Origin: Phanerochaete sordida
Taxonomy: Eukaryota > Basidiomycota > Agaricomycetes > Polyporales > Phanerochaetaceae
Direction: 5' to 3'
Assembly: GCA_019973155.2 (NCBI GenBank)
Contig: BPQB01000151.1
Location: forward strand, 1 to 36,080
DNA length: 36,080 bases
Every line of letters begins with the position of its first letter. Position 1 is the stretch's first letter. The notes below the pieces were generated by a model that saw only the letters and a program-made list of their open reading frames with translations, was not told where the DNA came from and did no database searches. Positions 10,457 through 20,083 of this stretch are shown here, piece by piece. A program made the translations under genes and the position numbers.

Positions 10457-11544
10457 CTACAGATACCCTGCGTGTGCAATATAATTTTCGGCATCTTCGG
10501 GCGTCACTACATCGACAACTTGCAGAAGGTCGAAGATTGCGCCGCTGGTGGGAGAGAAGACGTCATGGTTACGCCGAATCCAGTGCTTGATTTTTGAGAA
10601 CGCTTCTTCTATAGGATTGAGGTCTGGTGAGTACGGGGGAAGGTACATGATGCGTACACCTTGTAAATGTGGTGAGCACGAGGAGGCATGTGTATGGCTA
10701 GGCCAACGCACCGAATCGCTCTGCAAGCTCTGTTATCTCTGCACCATAATGAATACGTGCGTTGTCCATGACGAGGATGCTCATTGGACCAGGGTAGGGT
10801 GATGTTAAGGGCATCTATGGCAAAGCCGCGGCATCGGCGGTGCTCCGCACATTAGCAAAGCGAAGGCATTGTCACGTCTGCACATACCACATGATGCTCG
10901 AGGAACTCGAGGAAAAGCTCTCGGGTCATGGAGCCAGGCACGACGGTACTTGCAACTATGCCGTCGACGGTCAGACATCCCTCGAGGGTGTAGCGCTTCC
11001 CTCGAACAAACACGCCCCGCCGTCTTGCTCGGTGACCTCTCTTTGCCCTCCCCTTCCTGCGCCGCTTCGTCCGCTCATCCTTGTGGGTCTCGTCGAGGAA
11101 AGCGTACTGGATTGGGCTATGGTCGGCTGCCTTGCGCATGTAGTTGACGCGAACGTCCTCGTCACGTTCCTTGGCGATGATCTGCAGCTGCTTAGTGCAG
11201 TAGCCGGCGCGCTCGAGCTCTCGGAAGATTGTTGAAAAGTGGACAGAGACGTAGCGGTTCGTGTCGACAAGATCTTCAAGCTCGTCCAGGAACCAGTCAG
11301 GGCAATAGCGGACAAGACTGATGAGATAGCGGATATCGTCTCGGTGTAGCTTTCGCGGTCGGCCACGGTCAATGGCTGGCTCAGGCTCTACATCGCCAGT
11401 GGTCTTATAGCGTTTCCAAGCACGCCAGAACGTGCTCTCCGAGAAGTCGCAGCACTCAAGGATGTCGTCAAGGGGTATGGCGCGTTTTTCGTAGAGTCTC
11501 ACTGCGGCATGCTTCACAACAGTAGGAATCGAGCGGTTGCCCAT
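10457..11544 (-). CDS. Tc1/mariner-type DDE transposase, three exons
   Basis: Reading the minus strand, exons are 11544-10888, 10814-10712 and 10659-10457, with GT-AG introns of 73 and 52 bp. Splicing gives one open frame of 320 residues and repairs every apparent break. The N-terminus (about 1-60) is a helix-turn-helix DNA-binding region ending in GRPRK. The catalytic core shows FLDET (D151), VMDNARIH (D236) and YSPDLNPIEE (E271), with 34 residues between the last two: a DD34E signature. A basic linker RRRKGRAKRG follows the first D. The protein would bind the terminal repeats and cut and paste the element into TA sites. The start lies about 190 bp inside the right terminal repeat. Length and motifs fit the fungal family often labelled DDE superfamily endonuclease. 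No inactivating lesion is visible. Confidence 0.88.
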
Positions 11545-11654
11545 CAGAGAGTAGCATACAGCGTAGGGTATAGCACAGCGGAGTAGGGATGAGAGTGTCA
11601 GTCGCTTGTAACGTTGACTGGGGCTGCGAGGTCGTGCAGGTCGGGGGTTAAAGG

Positions 11655-11741
11655 CTCTAGGCGCCCACGCTCGGGCGATGGCTCTTTCTTTTCCTTTTTT
11701 CCGCGGACGTCACGGACTGTCATTATTATTGCAAACAGCTG
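11655..11741. repeat. Right terminal inverted repeat
   Basis: 11701-11737 is the perfect inverse of 3393-3429. The outer end CAGCTG (11736-11741) is uninterrupted here and is followed by TA at 11742-11743. The inner part contains the pyrimidine-rich counterpart of the left A-rich tract and the TAGGCGCCC motif. It lies just upstream of the transposase start and probably contains its promoter. Confidence 0.85.
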
Positions 11742-11743
11742 TA

Positions 11744-12547
11744 AGTCATGCACAGGCCTCTAGACTGCCCCACCGTAGATGCGCGCGCCGCTCATTGTCT
11801 ACGTCGTCTGACGAGCCCGGCTTCACCGCCTCAATGCCATCCAACGCAACCTCGCTGCCCTTATTCTCCTTGCTCCAGCTGGCCAGAATCCGAAAAATGG
11901 GAGAGGTCTTGAAGTCTATTATGCAGTGCTTGAAAGGATGGCAATGGCGTTGCAGAATACGTCGTAGCGTGTCAGCAGCGCGGCACATTGCTGTTGAATG
12001 CGCTCGCCCTCTCGTTCAGTGCAACTCGGCCCTGGCATACGGGGAGCACGGCGGAGTGGGAAGCTCGGAAGGAGCTCAGGGGGAATGGGGGGAAGGTTAT
12101 GCGCAAGGAGGCGTTGCTGGTAGAGTCTTTATGCATTATGTCTCTGGGGGGTCTTGCAGAGTGCAGTGGTACGAGCGGCCGTCCATGGCGAGTGCGGGCA
12201 CAGGATCGAAGCGCACTAGATTCAGGGTTACCGCACTTGGACAAAAACCGCCCGAATGCAGTCACCGAAGGGCAGCACAGCATCGCAAAGCGCGGAACGG
12301 CACTTCGAGCTCTTAAAGCTCGGTGGCGAGCTCTGCATTGGTGTTGATCGCAATGTCCGCAGGCACCTATGTGCGTGGAACGGAGCGTGGAGGGAGGCCT
12401 GCGTGGTACGTCACAATTCAGGGATACCATGTGCAGCGTGCACAGCAACAGAGTGTGGGACCGTGGCGTGGTGAAGTGTGCACAGCAGCTTTGCAGGCAA
12501 TACGGCCCCTGAGGCAACCCTGGCGCCCTCAAGGTTTGCCTTCATGA
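11744..12547 (+). pseudogene. Frameshifted gene debris, family not recognised
   Basis: GC-rich DNA directly right of the mariner unit. A plausible protein-like reading jumps between plus frames. One piece is open up to about 12316. A second is near 12275-12400 (contains ELLKLGGELCIGVDRNVRRH). A third lies near 12395-12480 (contains RPAWYVTIQGYHVQRAQQ), one base out of frame with the second. Such runs on both sides of a single-base shift suggest a decayed coding sequence rather than chance. I do not recognise the product. The open frame that starts inside the mariner terminal repeat is an accidental fusion. Confidence 0.35.
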
Positions 12548-13022
12548 ATGAGACAAAGAGTGAGCTTGCCCATGCATGCACTTGACTGTGCAATGCTGCA
12601 CTGTATCACAACACCCTGCTTGCAGAGCATGACTGCCTGCGAGCTGCAATGCTCAGTGACTGACTGTGCTGGTATCGTGCGTTTATCCTCCCTCAAATAC
12701 TGGGTAAGTATGAGAAGGGGAAACTGAGTTAGGTGAACTTGACTTTAGTCAGCTTCTGCCTCGGTTGTTCGGAGAGGAATATGGACTGGGAGAGAAGACG
12801 GAGAGGAGAGGGTTAGAGGGGAAAGGTGTCGCCGAAGGGGAGGAGGGAGTCCAAAAAGATCTGCTTACAGGCTATTCTGTAGCAGACCCGAAAAGTCCAA
12901 ACGTAGAGCACATGAACAAAGTCCTGAGTGACGTTCTGGAAACCTAGCTACACAGACAAGTCCTGGCACAACCTGGGCACGTTTGTGAATACAGACTACA
13001 GGCTAGACACTACCAAACGCTG
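12548..13022. other. No gene seen
   Basis: About 475 bp with a purine-rich tract (12760-12850) and no convincing coding sequence. Confidence 0.4.
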
Positions 13023-13360
13023 CTCGACATCGGGCTACTGTCGCCGGACTAGAGCACAATCAAAACGCTGCTCGACATCGGGCTACCATTGTCGAACTAG
13101 AGCACAACACTACAGGCAGAAACACTCGACACCGGGCTACCGTTGCTGGACTAGAGTGTACGAAACCAAACGCTGACCGTACAGACACACAAGCACTCGA
13201 CACTGGGCTACCGTTGCCAGACTAGAGCGCACAACACAGGACACAACGCGTCTGCCGCAGAACTCGACACCAGGCTACCGTTGCCGGACTAGAGCTCAAA
13301 CAGACAACCAAACTACCTCTGAATGCTCGACACTGGTCTACTTGCCAGACTAGAGCACCG
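13023..13360. repeat. Six-unit minisatellite with conserved 33-bp core
   Basis: Cores start at 13023, 13071, 13125, 13196, 13263 and 13326. Each reads approximately CTCGACACCGGGCTACCG then TTGCCGGACTAGAGC. Spacers vary in length, with periods of 48, 54, 71, 67 and 63 bp. Within a core, GCTC/GAGC and two CCGG words form an imperfect dyad. The array ends about 120 bp before a TATA box, so a role as upstream binding sites, for example for a Zn2Cys6 factor, is possible. Confidence 0.8.
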
Positions 13361-13478
13361 CAGGTAGCTAAACACAAGCGTGACGCTGGAAACACATCAA
13401 ACAGGGGGTGAAGCTTGCTTGCAACCGGGAAACACAGGGTAACAAGGGCTTAGATTGCTGGAAGCTCCCCTGGAGACT

Positions 13479-13484
13479 TATAAA
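13479..13484 (+). promoter_or_regulatory. TATA box candidate
   Basis: TATAAA in CTTATAAAGCC, followed at 13500-13640 by repeated ATTCTAC words and then by no ORF. Together with the upstream array this looks like the promoter half of an LTR or of a lost transcription unit. Confidence 0.4.
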
Positions 13485-13839
13485 GCCTGCCAGAGAGAAC
13501 ATTCCACCATATTCTACTACATTCTACACTAATCTACAAGGTCCTCCTACTACAAGTCCTCAAAGTCCAGGTCCAGGTCCAAAATCCACAGGGTTCCAGC
13601 ACATTCTACGGTATTCTACCATATTCCCTGCTCTCCCTGACTTAGTCCTCAGCTCTGCTGAGCCCATACCTCGAAGCTTAGCCTAGAAACGAAGCAAAAT
13701 ACTTACTGCGAGACTAGGCTGCCATAACCGACTCAGGCCCAATCCCAAAGAGGAGGCGAATTCCCACGCTTTGCTGGGAGCGCAGAATCAGACTCAAATC
13801 ATCCATATCTTGTGTCAAACAGTTTTGACGCATGATACT

Positions 13840-14180
13840 GGGCAAACAGGACACACGACATCACTCTTCAAAATAGTGTGCTTGCGGTGCACCACTTCCC
13901 GCGAGCCACAACGTTCAGTTACCAGCAGTGGCGCGTAAGCAGGATGCACAGCACAGCCTTTCATAGCGCTCGCAGAACATGACCTTCCACAAGTTCTAAT
14001 GCTCCATGACCTTAGCACCGCACAAACAGGGCGCACAAAGCCGCTTTTTGTAGCATTCGTGGTATATGACTTTTCGCAAGCTCCAGAGCTGTTCCGTTAT
14101 TCTAACAGCGCTACGCAGGCAGAATGCACAACACTGCTCTTCGTAAACAAGGTGTCCTTGGAGCATTACCTGCGGCGAGA
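13840..14180 (-). repeat. Degenerate ~90-bp tandem repeat, Cys-rich when translated
   Basis: On the minus strand, three to four diverged units recur at roughly 90-bp steps. Each has a TACGAA/CTACAAA-like start, a CTGTGC or CTTTGTGC word and a CCTG(C/T)(T/C)TGCG word. The overlapping short ORFs therefore show repeated C-x2-C pairs. No zinc-finger family fits convincingly, and stops separate the units. It is more likely a decayed minisatellite than a gene. Confidence 0.35.
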
Positions 14181-14426
14181 GTCTTGAGCATAAGCAGTGC
14201 AGGTCGCACCTGACTTGTCTAAGTTCAGTATGTCCCTTGGAACTAATAGTACTGTAACGCTTTTTGATGCCTCTCGAGACATCAAACACCACGAACAACC
14301 GCTGCAATGTCTCACCTCGCCGCCATCAGTGCAGCGGTGCAAGAGCATGTCACTTTGCCTCATTTATCAATTTCAATCTGTTCACGTCCGCATTATTGAG
14401 TGTGGGTGGCCTGCTTGTTGCAAAGC

Positions 14427-15069
14427 GAGGGTATGATGCCGCACAAGGGACAACAAATAAGGGGTGCGACGACGAGGCATGGCGAAGCAAGTCACACAGC
14501 TAACGCACAACTTATTCAGCTGTCTGTATTGACCAAGATAATATTAGCAGTGTATTCTAAGTTACAAGCTGAGACTTACCTGTTTGTATTGACCAAGAGG
14601 TCGAGATAATGGGCAGACATACAGGAGCAGGGGTATATATACTACAGGGGGCAGCACATGAACCAGGCAATCATGTGATGTGAAGATCATGCACGTTTCA
14701 GGGTGCTTGGGATCGAAAGGCAAAACAGGTCAGAGATGCATTAGCGTGGCTGAGTATTCTGGACCTTTTGGCGAAGCTGCACCCCAAGGGTCATCAGGCA
14801 TGATGGACTCAGCCTGAAGAGATTGGAAGGCTACGTGTGGAGCCTGAAGGCTGTTCTGATACGTGATGGACCAGCTGTGATGCGCATCAGGGGCGCTGGC
14901 ATCTGCAATGTGATGTGCCATCAGAAGTGCTGGCGTTTGAACTGGGCACGTATCCTGAGCGGCTATGACTTCAGATGTATTGAGGAATGCTTGAGCGCTG
15001 GATTAAACCAGGGAAAATTGCAATAAATAAATCAGCAAAAATAGGGCAGAACTGTTATATATTCATGAC
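14427..15069 (-). repeat. LTR of a retroelement, left copy
   Basis: About 640 bp, colinear with 16817-17455. Read on the minus strand it starts TGTCATGAATATATAACAG and contains a GTAGTATATATACCCC promoter-like stretch and the word CTCGACCTCTTGGTCAATAC. The minus orientation follows from the TATA position and from the purine tract beside the partner copy. The outer TG/CA at 14427 has mutated. Confidence 0.65.
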
Positions 15070-16816
15070 AATCAGCCTCCACCAACGAAAGAGGCTTACA
15101 TGACTAGATCCTCCAGATATGAGGCAGATGTAACATCGTAATATATATATATATATATGTTTGTTCTGCGTGCACTACTGTTGTCAAGGGGAAAGTGTCA
15201 AGCCGGCTGACCAGCAATCAAGCAGCAGCTTAGTGATGCCAGGACTGATGTTCTCGCCTGTACGGAGCCTAAACACATGGAACGGTGCTGCCACAACCTG
15301 CAAATTTTTTGGTTCAATTTATGTTGTCATCTGCCCACCACCAGCAGTGCGTTCACCAGCTGAGCACTATGGCCAACATCTTAATTGATAGATACACAAT
15401 ACTGGCAAGAATGGCAGCCCTGACTGCTGCCACTGGCAATAACAGGAAGGACATGAACAATGTCATCAACTTGTTCCTTGCTGAGGAAACGCAAGCCCAG
15501 TTAGAAAATCAGGTTATGAACATGAACTTGGATGCCTTTTGATAGTCAATGCACTTTTCTGCCGGTTGCCCACCTGTGCATGTTTGCTATCGAGCTTTAT
15601 GCAGAAATCGAACTCAGCTTGGGAAATATTGCAGGGTCGACAGCCTTTGCAAAGGTGAGCTTCTCCTTTGCTTGCTTGTTCGTAATGTTAAATGACTGTT
15701 CAACATAGCTCAACTCAGCACAGATGGTGATCAAGCTGTTTGTACACTTACATGTCCTCGAGAACAAGCTCTTCAATTGTATCCTCAGGTTCTACATTTG
15801 TCACCCTGACTTTGAGATGAGCACATGATAGTCAAATCACTGGAGTTCAGACTCACCAGTGATTGATAGGTTCAACTGAGGCGCAGCATCGCTGCTGCAC
15901 TACTCTTCCTGACTATCAATGCGTATGTTGTTGGGATTTTGCTTCAAATAATGGTTGGTATTGTGGTTCATGTACTGCTCAGTTGATGACACGCTGGGTA
16001 GAACGCAAGGAGAAAATCCTGCACTTTGCAGAATATATTGCTTAGCGCGAAGGCGGCAGTCACCCATTTGTAACATATAAGCCACCTGCTTTTCCCGTTA
16101 CCAGAATCAAGATCCCAAAGAATCCATTACGTTGCAACGTGCAATGGCCAAATATCAAGACTGTTTACGGTGCAGCATATATCAAAGATGCTATTGTGCG
16201 GTATATTGCCAAATGAAACAACCCCAATGCCACGCCAGCCCAGGTTGAAACAGCTGCACTCGATATACACTTGCCAGTGGATGGTTTACCTGTTTATCAT
16301 GGTGTTGGATTCTGGCTTGGCCATGCACAGCAAGATTCCCTTAGTTCCAACGAATATGACTCTATCGTGGTCAGGCCAGAGCGCATGAACACTTTCAAGC
16401 GCATAGTACCAGCTTGGTTTGACACTGCACTTATCAATGGTGGTAACTTAGCACACACTAGCATTAAAGGTAAGTGTTATATTTAATTGACTGGCGGCTA
16501 TACCAAGTGCAGACAATCTGGGCTATAGGTCATCAAGTAGCCCAAGTTTGCCTGGGATTCAAGATGCCTAAGGATATCATCACAGCTTGCTGCATTTGAG
16601 GCCCTGTGAAGCGGCCAATTTCAACATATTTTGCGTATATCGAGTGGTTTACCCCATTCCAGCAAACAATCTCCTCACCATGGCCTTTACAAAATGCAGC
16701 GCAAGCTGGATCATGATGGAGATCCAGTGGCTGCAATCATTCCACTTGATGATGTTCAGTGCAGTGTTTATCCTTTTTCCGTCTTTAGTCCACAAATTCC
16801 AAGTGATATTGTAGAC
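15070..16816 (+). pseudogene. Relic of an Agaricomycete repeat-associated gene
   Basis: Non-retroviral coding debris between the two LTRs. A recognisable C-terminal part spans about 16100-16810: KIPKNPLRCNVQWPN, then VPAWFDTALINGG, an intron near 16470-16526, GHQVAQVCLGFKMPKD, FAYIEWFTPFQQ and finally HGLYKMQRKLDHDG with VAAIIPLDDV. I know this series (an FDTAL motif, a YVEWFTPF motif, then a Gly-Leu-Tyr box) from repeated hypothetical proteins of mushroom fungi; the function is unknown to me. At least two in-frame stops (near 16214 and 16599) and a frameshift near 16660 show decay. An upstream piece at 15369-15542 may be an earlier exon. The reading stops exactly at the right LTR, so the LTR interrupts it. 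Confidence 0.6.
15139..15158. repeat. AT dinucleotide microsatellite
   Basis: About ten TA units in a row, just inside the left LTR and upstream of the gene relic. Confidence 0.8.
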
Positions 16817-17455
16817 TGAGGGTACAAACGCCGCACGAGGGACGACAAACAGGGAGCGCAATGACAAAGCACGGCGGAGCGAGTCACGCAGCTAATGCAC
16901 AACTTATTCAGCTGTTTGTATCGACCAAGTTAACATTAGCATTATATTGTAAGTTACAAGCAGGGGCTGACCTGTCCGCATTGACCAAGAGGTCGAGATA
17001 ACGAACAGGCTACAGAAGCAGGGGTATATATACTACTGAGGACTGCGCACGAACTGGGCAGTCATGTGATGTAAAGGTCACGTGTGTTTCAGAGCACTTG
17101 GGATCAGAGGGCGAAACAGGTCAGAGGTACATCAGCGTGGCTGAGTATTCTTAGCCTTTTGGCGAGGCTGCGTTCGAGGAGTCATTAGGCATGATGGTTT
17201 TTGCCCGAGGAGATCGCAAGGCTACGGGCAGAGCTCTGGGGCTGTTTTGACGCATGATGAACGGACAGTGACATGTGTCAGGGGCACTGGCGTTTGTGAT
17301 ATGATGCATCATCAGGAGCACTGGCGTTAGAGCCAGAGATGTGCCCTGGGCGGCTATGACTCCGAATGCGTTGAGGGCTGCTCGAGCGCAGGATTAAACC
17401 AGGGGAAATCACAATAAATTGAAGAAGAATTGGCCAGGACTGTTATATCCATGAC
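16817..17455 (-). repeat. LTR of a retroelement, right copy
   Basis: Partner of 14427-15069 with intact TG...CA ends (minus strand TGTCATGGATATAACAG to GTACCCTCA). On the minus strand it is preceded by the purine tract AGAAGGGGGTGG (17467-17456), a good polypurine tract. This marks it as the 3' LTR of an element whose interior lay to the right, not between the two LTRs. Confidence 0.7.
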
Positions 17456-17467
17456 ACCACCCCCTTC
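17456..17467 (-). promoter_or_regulatory. Polypurine tract
   Basis: AGAAGGGGGTGG on the minus strand, directly against the LTR start. It is the expected primer for plus-strand DNA synthesis of a minus-oriented LTR retrotransposon. The following 180 bp to 17651 may hold a scrap of that element interior, but no reverse transcriptase is visible. Confidence 0.55.
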
Positions 17468-17651
17468 TAAAACCGGGCATCCTTGCGAAAGCTCAAGCCT
17501 GGCACCCCTCCCCCTAGCTGAGATCAGCCTTGGCGCGATTGTGCGGTGCTAAGTAGAAGTATTTTCTTTCTGTGTGGAAGGGTCGGAAAGAGGCGGCCAA
17601 AGACTCAAAGTTTGTGGCTGTGGGTTTGTGTGGGGCTTCAGAATTTTTGCA

Positions 17652-19382
17652 ATGGAACTTTTTGACTACCGCCGTTTTCTGCATTCACCACAACCGACTT
17701 TTCCTCTGCCTCACTCAGCATTCCCCTCAATGTCTTACAAGCCTCCTGACTACCCCTCCGACAGTGATCAAACACTCCTGACACTGTTGCTCCTTGATAT
17801 GCCCCTCCCCAACGATCTTGCTTTTAATCTGCACAACCGTGGTCGCAGTATGTCCCAGGATCCTTCCCGCGCTCGATCCGCTAGCGTTACTACCAGCCAA
17901 ATGGAACACTACAACCTTCACGGACTTGCCTCAAGTTGGACCGAGTCGCGCCGTCCAAGCCTGAGCGTGGAGACAGCGTCCTCAGCAAACCTTCCCAGTC
18001 CCGCTGCCAGTGCCCATTTCTTGGTTAGGCTCTGTTGCTCACTTTCTATGTCCTGCTAATTTTATTGGCTGCAGGGTGCATACAGCCCAGCTCGTTCACC
18101 TGATGTTCCTCACTACTCGACACTGACATACTCTGCATATAGCCGACCGACCCACCACAACCATGCCCAGCTTTTGCACGCATACCAGCATCTTTAAATG
18201 AAACAGACGGACCTCAAACAAGAGGTGGAGATTCAAAGGTACTGTTCACTATTTTATCCCAGGTCGTTCACACCTTAAATGCGCATACCCACAGACGAAC
18301 AATAGCATCAATTGGCCCTCAATTGACTATCTTAACGTTGGTATGCACTTTTAAAGAGTTCTCGGTGTTGAATTATTGTGCTAGGCAACATGTTCAAGAG
18401 CTTTGTGCACCATCGGAAGATCCCTATCTCTCTTCCCGAGATTCCGCAGAGCAAGTGCAAAGGCGTCAAGTACTACGACGAAGAAACGTTTGATGAGTTC
18501 CTCAAAGACATCAGGAAGGAGAATAGCAAGGACGGAGAATCTGCGCAGCCAGTAAAGAAAAAGCGTGCAGTTGCTGGCGAGGGCGTAGACTGGGGATTTC
18601 TCGAGGATGTCGAAGATAACCCTTTGTCTGTAAAGAGGGGTGACAGAATCTGTTCCTTTGCTCGAGGTCTGCAGGAGGAGGTACTAATGGAGTTCAGCGA
18701 CGACAAGCTCCCCTCGACCTGCAAGGCACACATGCCTCTATACCATTGCCAGGGCTTCATCGCCGCGATAGAGAGCGAATTCGAAGAACTCCGGTACTGC
18801 AGCAACCACTGGAAAGCAGAGAAGGTCGCCATCTACATATACTCGACATGGCAGACTTCGCGGCGCAAAGCGGCGGCGAAGGCTCGGAACATCGTCAAGA
18901 ACGAAGACCCCTTTGACGCTGATGCTCTGGTGACCCTGCATACCTTGGACACCATCAGCAGCGATGCTGGCTAGCCGTGTGACCGCCAGAAGAGCGGTAT
19001 CTCGCCTACAACGTCTTCCGAACGCCCTCTCGACGCTGCTGACCATAGCACGTCGGGACCGTCAAAGCGCGCGAAGCCGGCGCCGCAGCGTCGCTCCGCA
19101 AGCACTATGTATGTACGTTTGTCTGGGGAAAGCACCCACTGATGCCTGTCTTTGCAGATTCCAAGTATTTGCCCAGCCTCCAAGCACTGCATCGACAAGT
19201 CCTTCAACCGCGGATGGTGCAAGTACCCATCATGGCGCCTCTGAAGCGACATCTGCTTCTGCGACCGACGCCAGAGGACCAGCAGCAGCACCTCCATCTG
19301 GATCTCTGTCCGCACCTGCTTCTGCGGACGCCAGCATGGAAGCGACCAGAGCAACTCCAGCGCCCAACTCGGTATCCCCTCT
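17652..19382 (+). pseudogene. Decayed multi-exon gene truncated by copia element
   Basis: Exons read as 17652-18023, 18075-18238, 18295-18340, 18385-19108 and 19158-19382, separated by GT-AG introns of about 45-56 bp. The N-terminal exon is Ser/Arg/Pro-rich. The middle exon carries a lysine-rich and acidic stretch followed by a compact region (FDEFLKDIRKEN; LRYCSNHWKAEKVAIYIY). The last part is a Ser/Ala/Pro low-complexity tail. In-frame stops at 18195-18197 (TAA) and 18971-18973 (TAG), and a phase clash around the second intron, indicate a pseudogene. The reading frame runs straight into the 5' LTR at 19383. The LRYC..HWKA box is familiar from Agaricomycete repeat-associated proteins of unknown function. 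A likely continuation is the inverted fragment at 24913-25533. Confidence 0.55.
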
Positions 19383-19758
19383 TGTTGGAGTGCGTGCTGC
19401 AGGCACCTCTCCGCCTCAGTGGTTCTATGGACTCGGTCTGGGCCTTGGTGCCACTCACTGCAGCGGCACTTTCCTTTTGGGACATTCCTTTGTCTTATTG
19501 TCTTTCACCTTTCCTTTGTCCTAAATTTATCTGTTCCTTTGTAGCGCTTTCTCCGTTCTCCCCGTGTACTTTGACCTGATTAGCGCCGGATCAGCGTAGT
19601 TATAAATCCTGGTGGGGCGGACGTGGGCCTTCAGTTGCTCATCCACCACCACCAGGTCAGTAACCACTCCTCGTCTCAATACACCCAGTTGCTCATCCAC
19701 CACCACCAGTGTGTGCTCCGGAGCGTCTCAGTGGTCGAGTACACCTCCCACACCAACA
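19383..19758 (+). repeat. 5' LTR of copia element
   Basis: TGTTGGAGTGCG...CACACCAACA, with TATAAA at 19601. It contains a 22-bp tandem pair around GTTGCTCATCCACC (near 19634 and 19690). The transcription start should lie shortly after the TATA box. Confidence 0.92.
19601..19606 (+). promoter_or_regulatory. LTR TATA box
   Basis: TATAAA in GTAGTTATAAATCC, about 155 bp before the LTR end. It is conserved in the 3' LTR and in the inverted LTR. Confidence 0.65.
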
Positions 19759-19776
19759 GGTTATGAGCCCCGCGCT
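19759..19776 (+). promoter_or_regulatory. Primer-binding site for half tRNA-iMet
   Basis: GGTTATGAGCCCCGCGCT follows the 5' LTR directly. It is complementary to the anticodon half of fungal initiator tRNA-Met (GGGCTCATAACC region), not to the tRNA 3' end. Copia of Drosophila is known to prime from such a cleaved half-tRNA. Confidence 0.75.
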
Positions 19777-20083
19777 CTAGAAGTGCGCCACTCATCGCTA
19801 CATCCAAGCTTTCCGGGTGCCATCCACCCACTTATCGTCGTCCCCCGCATTCGCGACCTATCCCAAACGACTCTACACGCTCCCCGCTATCCAACGAGCC
19901 TACGATCGTCGTTATCGGCCACCATCTGCGCCCTCCATCCCCACATCGACCTGTGCCACTCATCCGGGCCACTCACTTGTGCCACCCATCTGGGCCGCTC
20001 ATCTGTGCCACTCAGGTGCCACTCCCACCTCCCCACTCGCGCTATCGCTCTCCCACTCGCTCTCTCTCCTCTACCACGTCGTC

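Larger units (their letters stand above)
2962..11741. mobile_element. 8.8-kb Tc1/mariner-type DNA transposon, TA-flanked
   Basis: The outer ends are CAGCTG on both sides, immediately preceded (2960-2961) and followed (11742-11743) by TA, the canonical Tc1/mariner target duplication. The left end is interrupted by a MITE (2968-3392). Past it, 3393-3429 matches the reverse complement of 11701-11737 perfectly over 37 bp, and weaker similarity continues inward to about 3474 and 11655. The right end holds a spliced DD34E-type transposase on the minus strand; the left end holds a five-exon gene on the plus strand. The genes start about 200 bp or less inside the terminal repeats and converge. The middle (about 5200-10450) contains LTR-like repeats and non-coding DNA that probably inserted later. 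That the companion gene belongs to the element is inferred from its position. Typical Tc1/mariner elements are 1.3-2.5 kb with one gene, so this one is unusual. Confidence 0.75.

Noticed and set aside
10457..10726. Transposase as a truncated pseudogene in two separate ORFs
   Set aside because: Two GT-AG introns explain both breaks and leave all catalytic motifs in one frame.
11678..12316. 212-residue plus-strand ORF starting in the mariner right end
   Set aside because: It begins inside the terminal repeat and crosses the TA junction, so as a gene it would be an accidental fusion. Only its distal part may be gene debris.
13023..13360. CRISPR-like pattern of conserved cores and variable spacers
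   Set aside because: Spacer lengths vary from about 15 to 38 bp, the cores are diverged, there are no cas genes, and the surroundings are fungal. A minisatellite or enhancer array fits better.
14427..17455. One complete LTR retrotransposon with a 1.75-kb interior
   Set aside because: The interior has no primer site or purine tract in the right places, encodes an unrelated gene relic in the opposite direction, and the good purine tract lies outside the right LTR.
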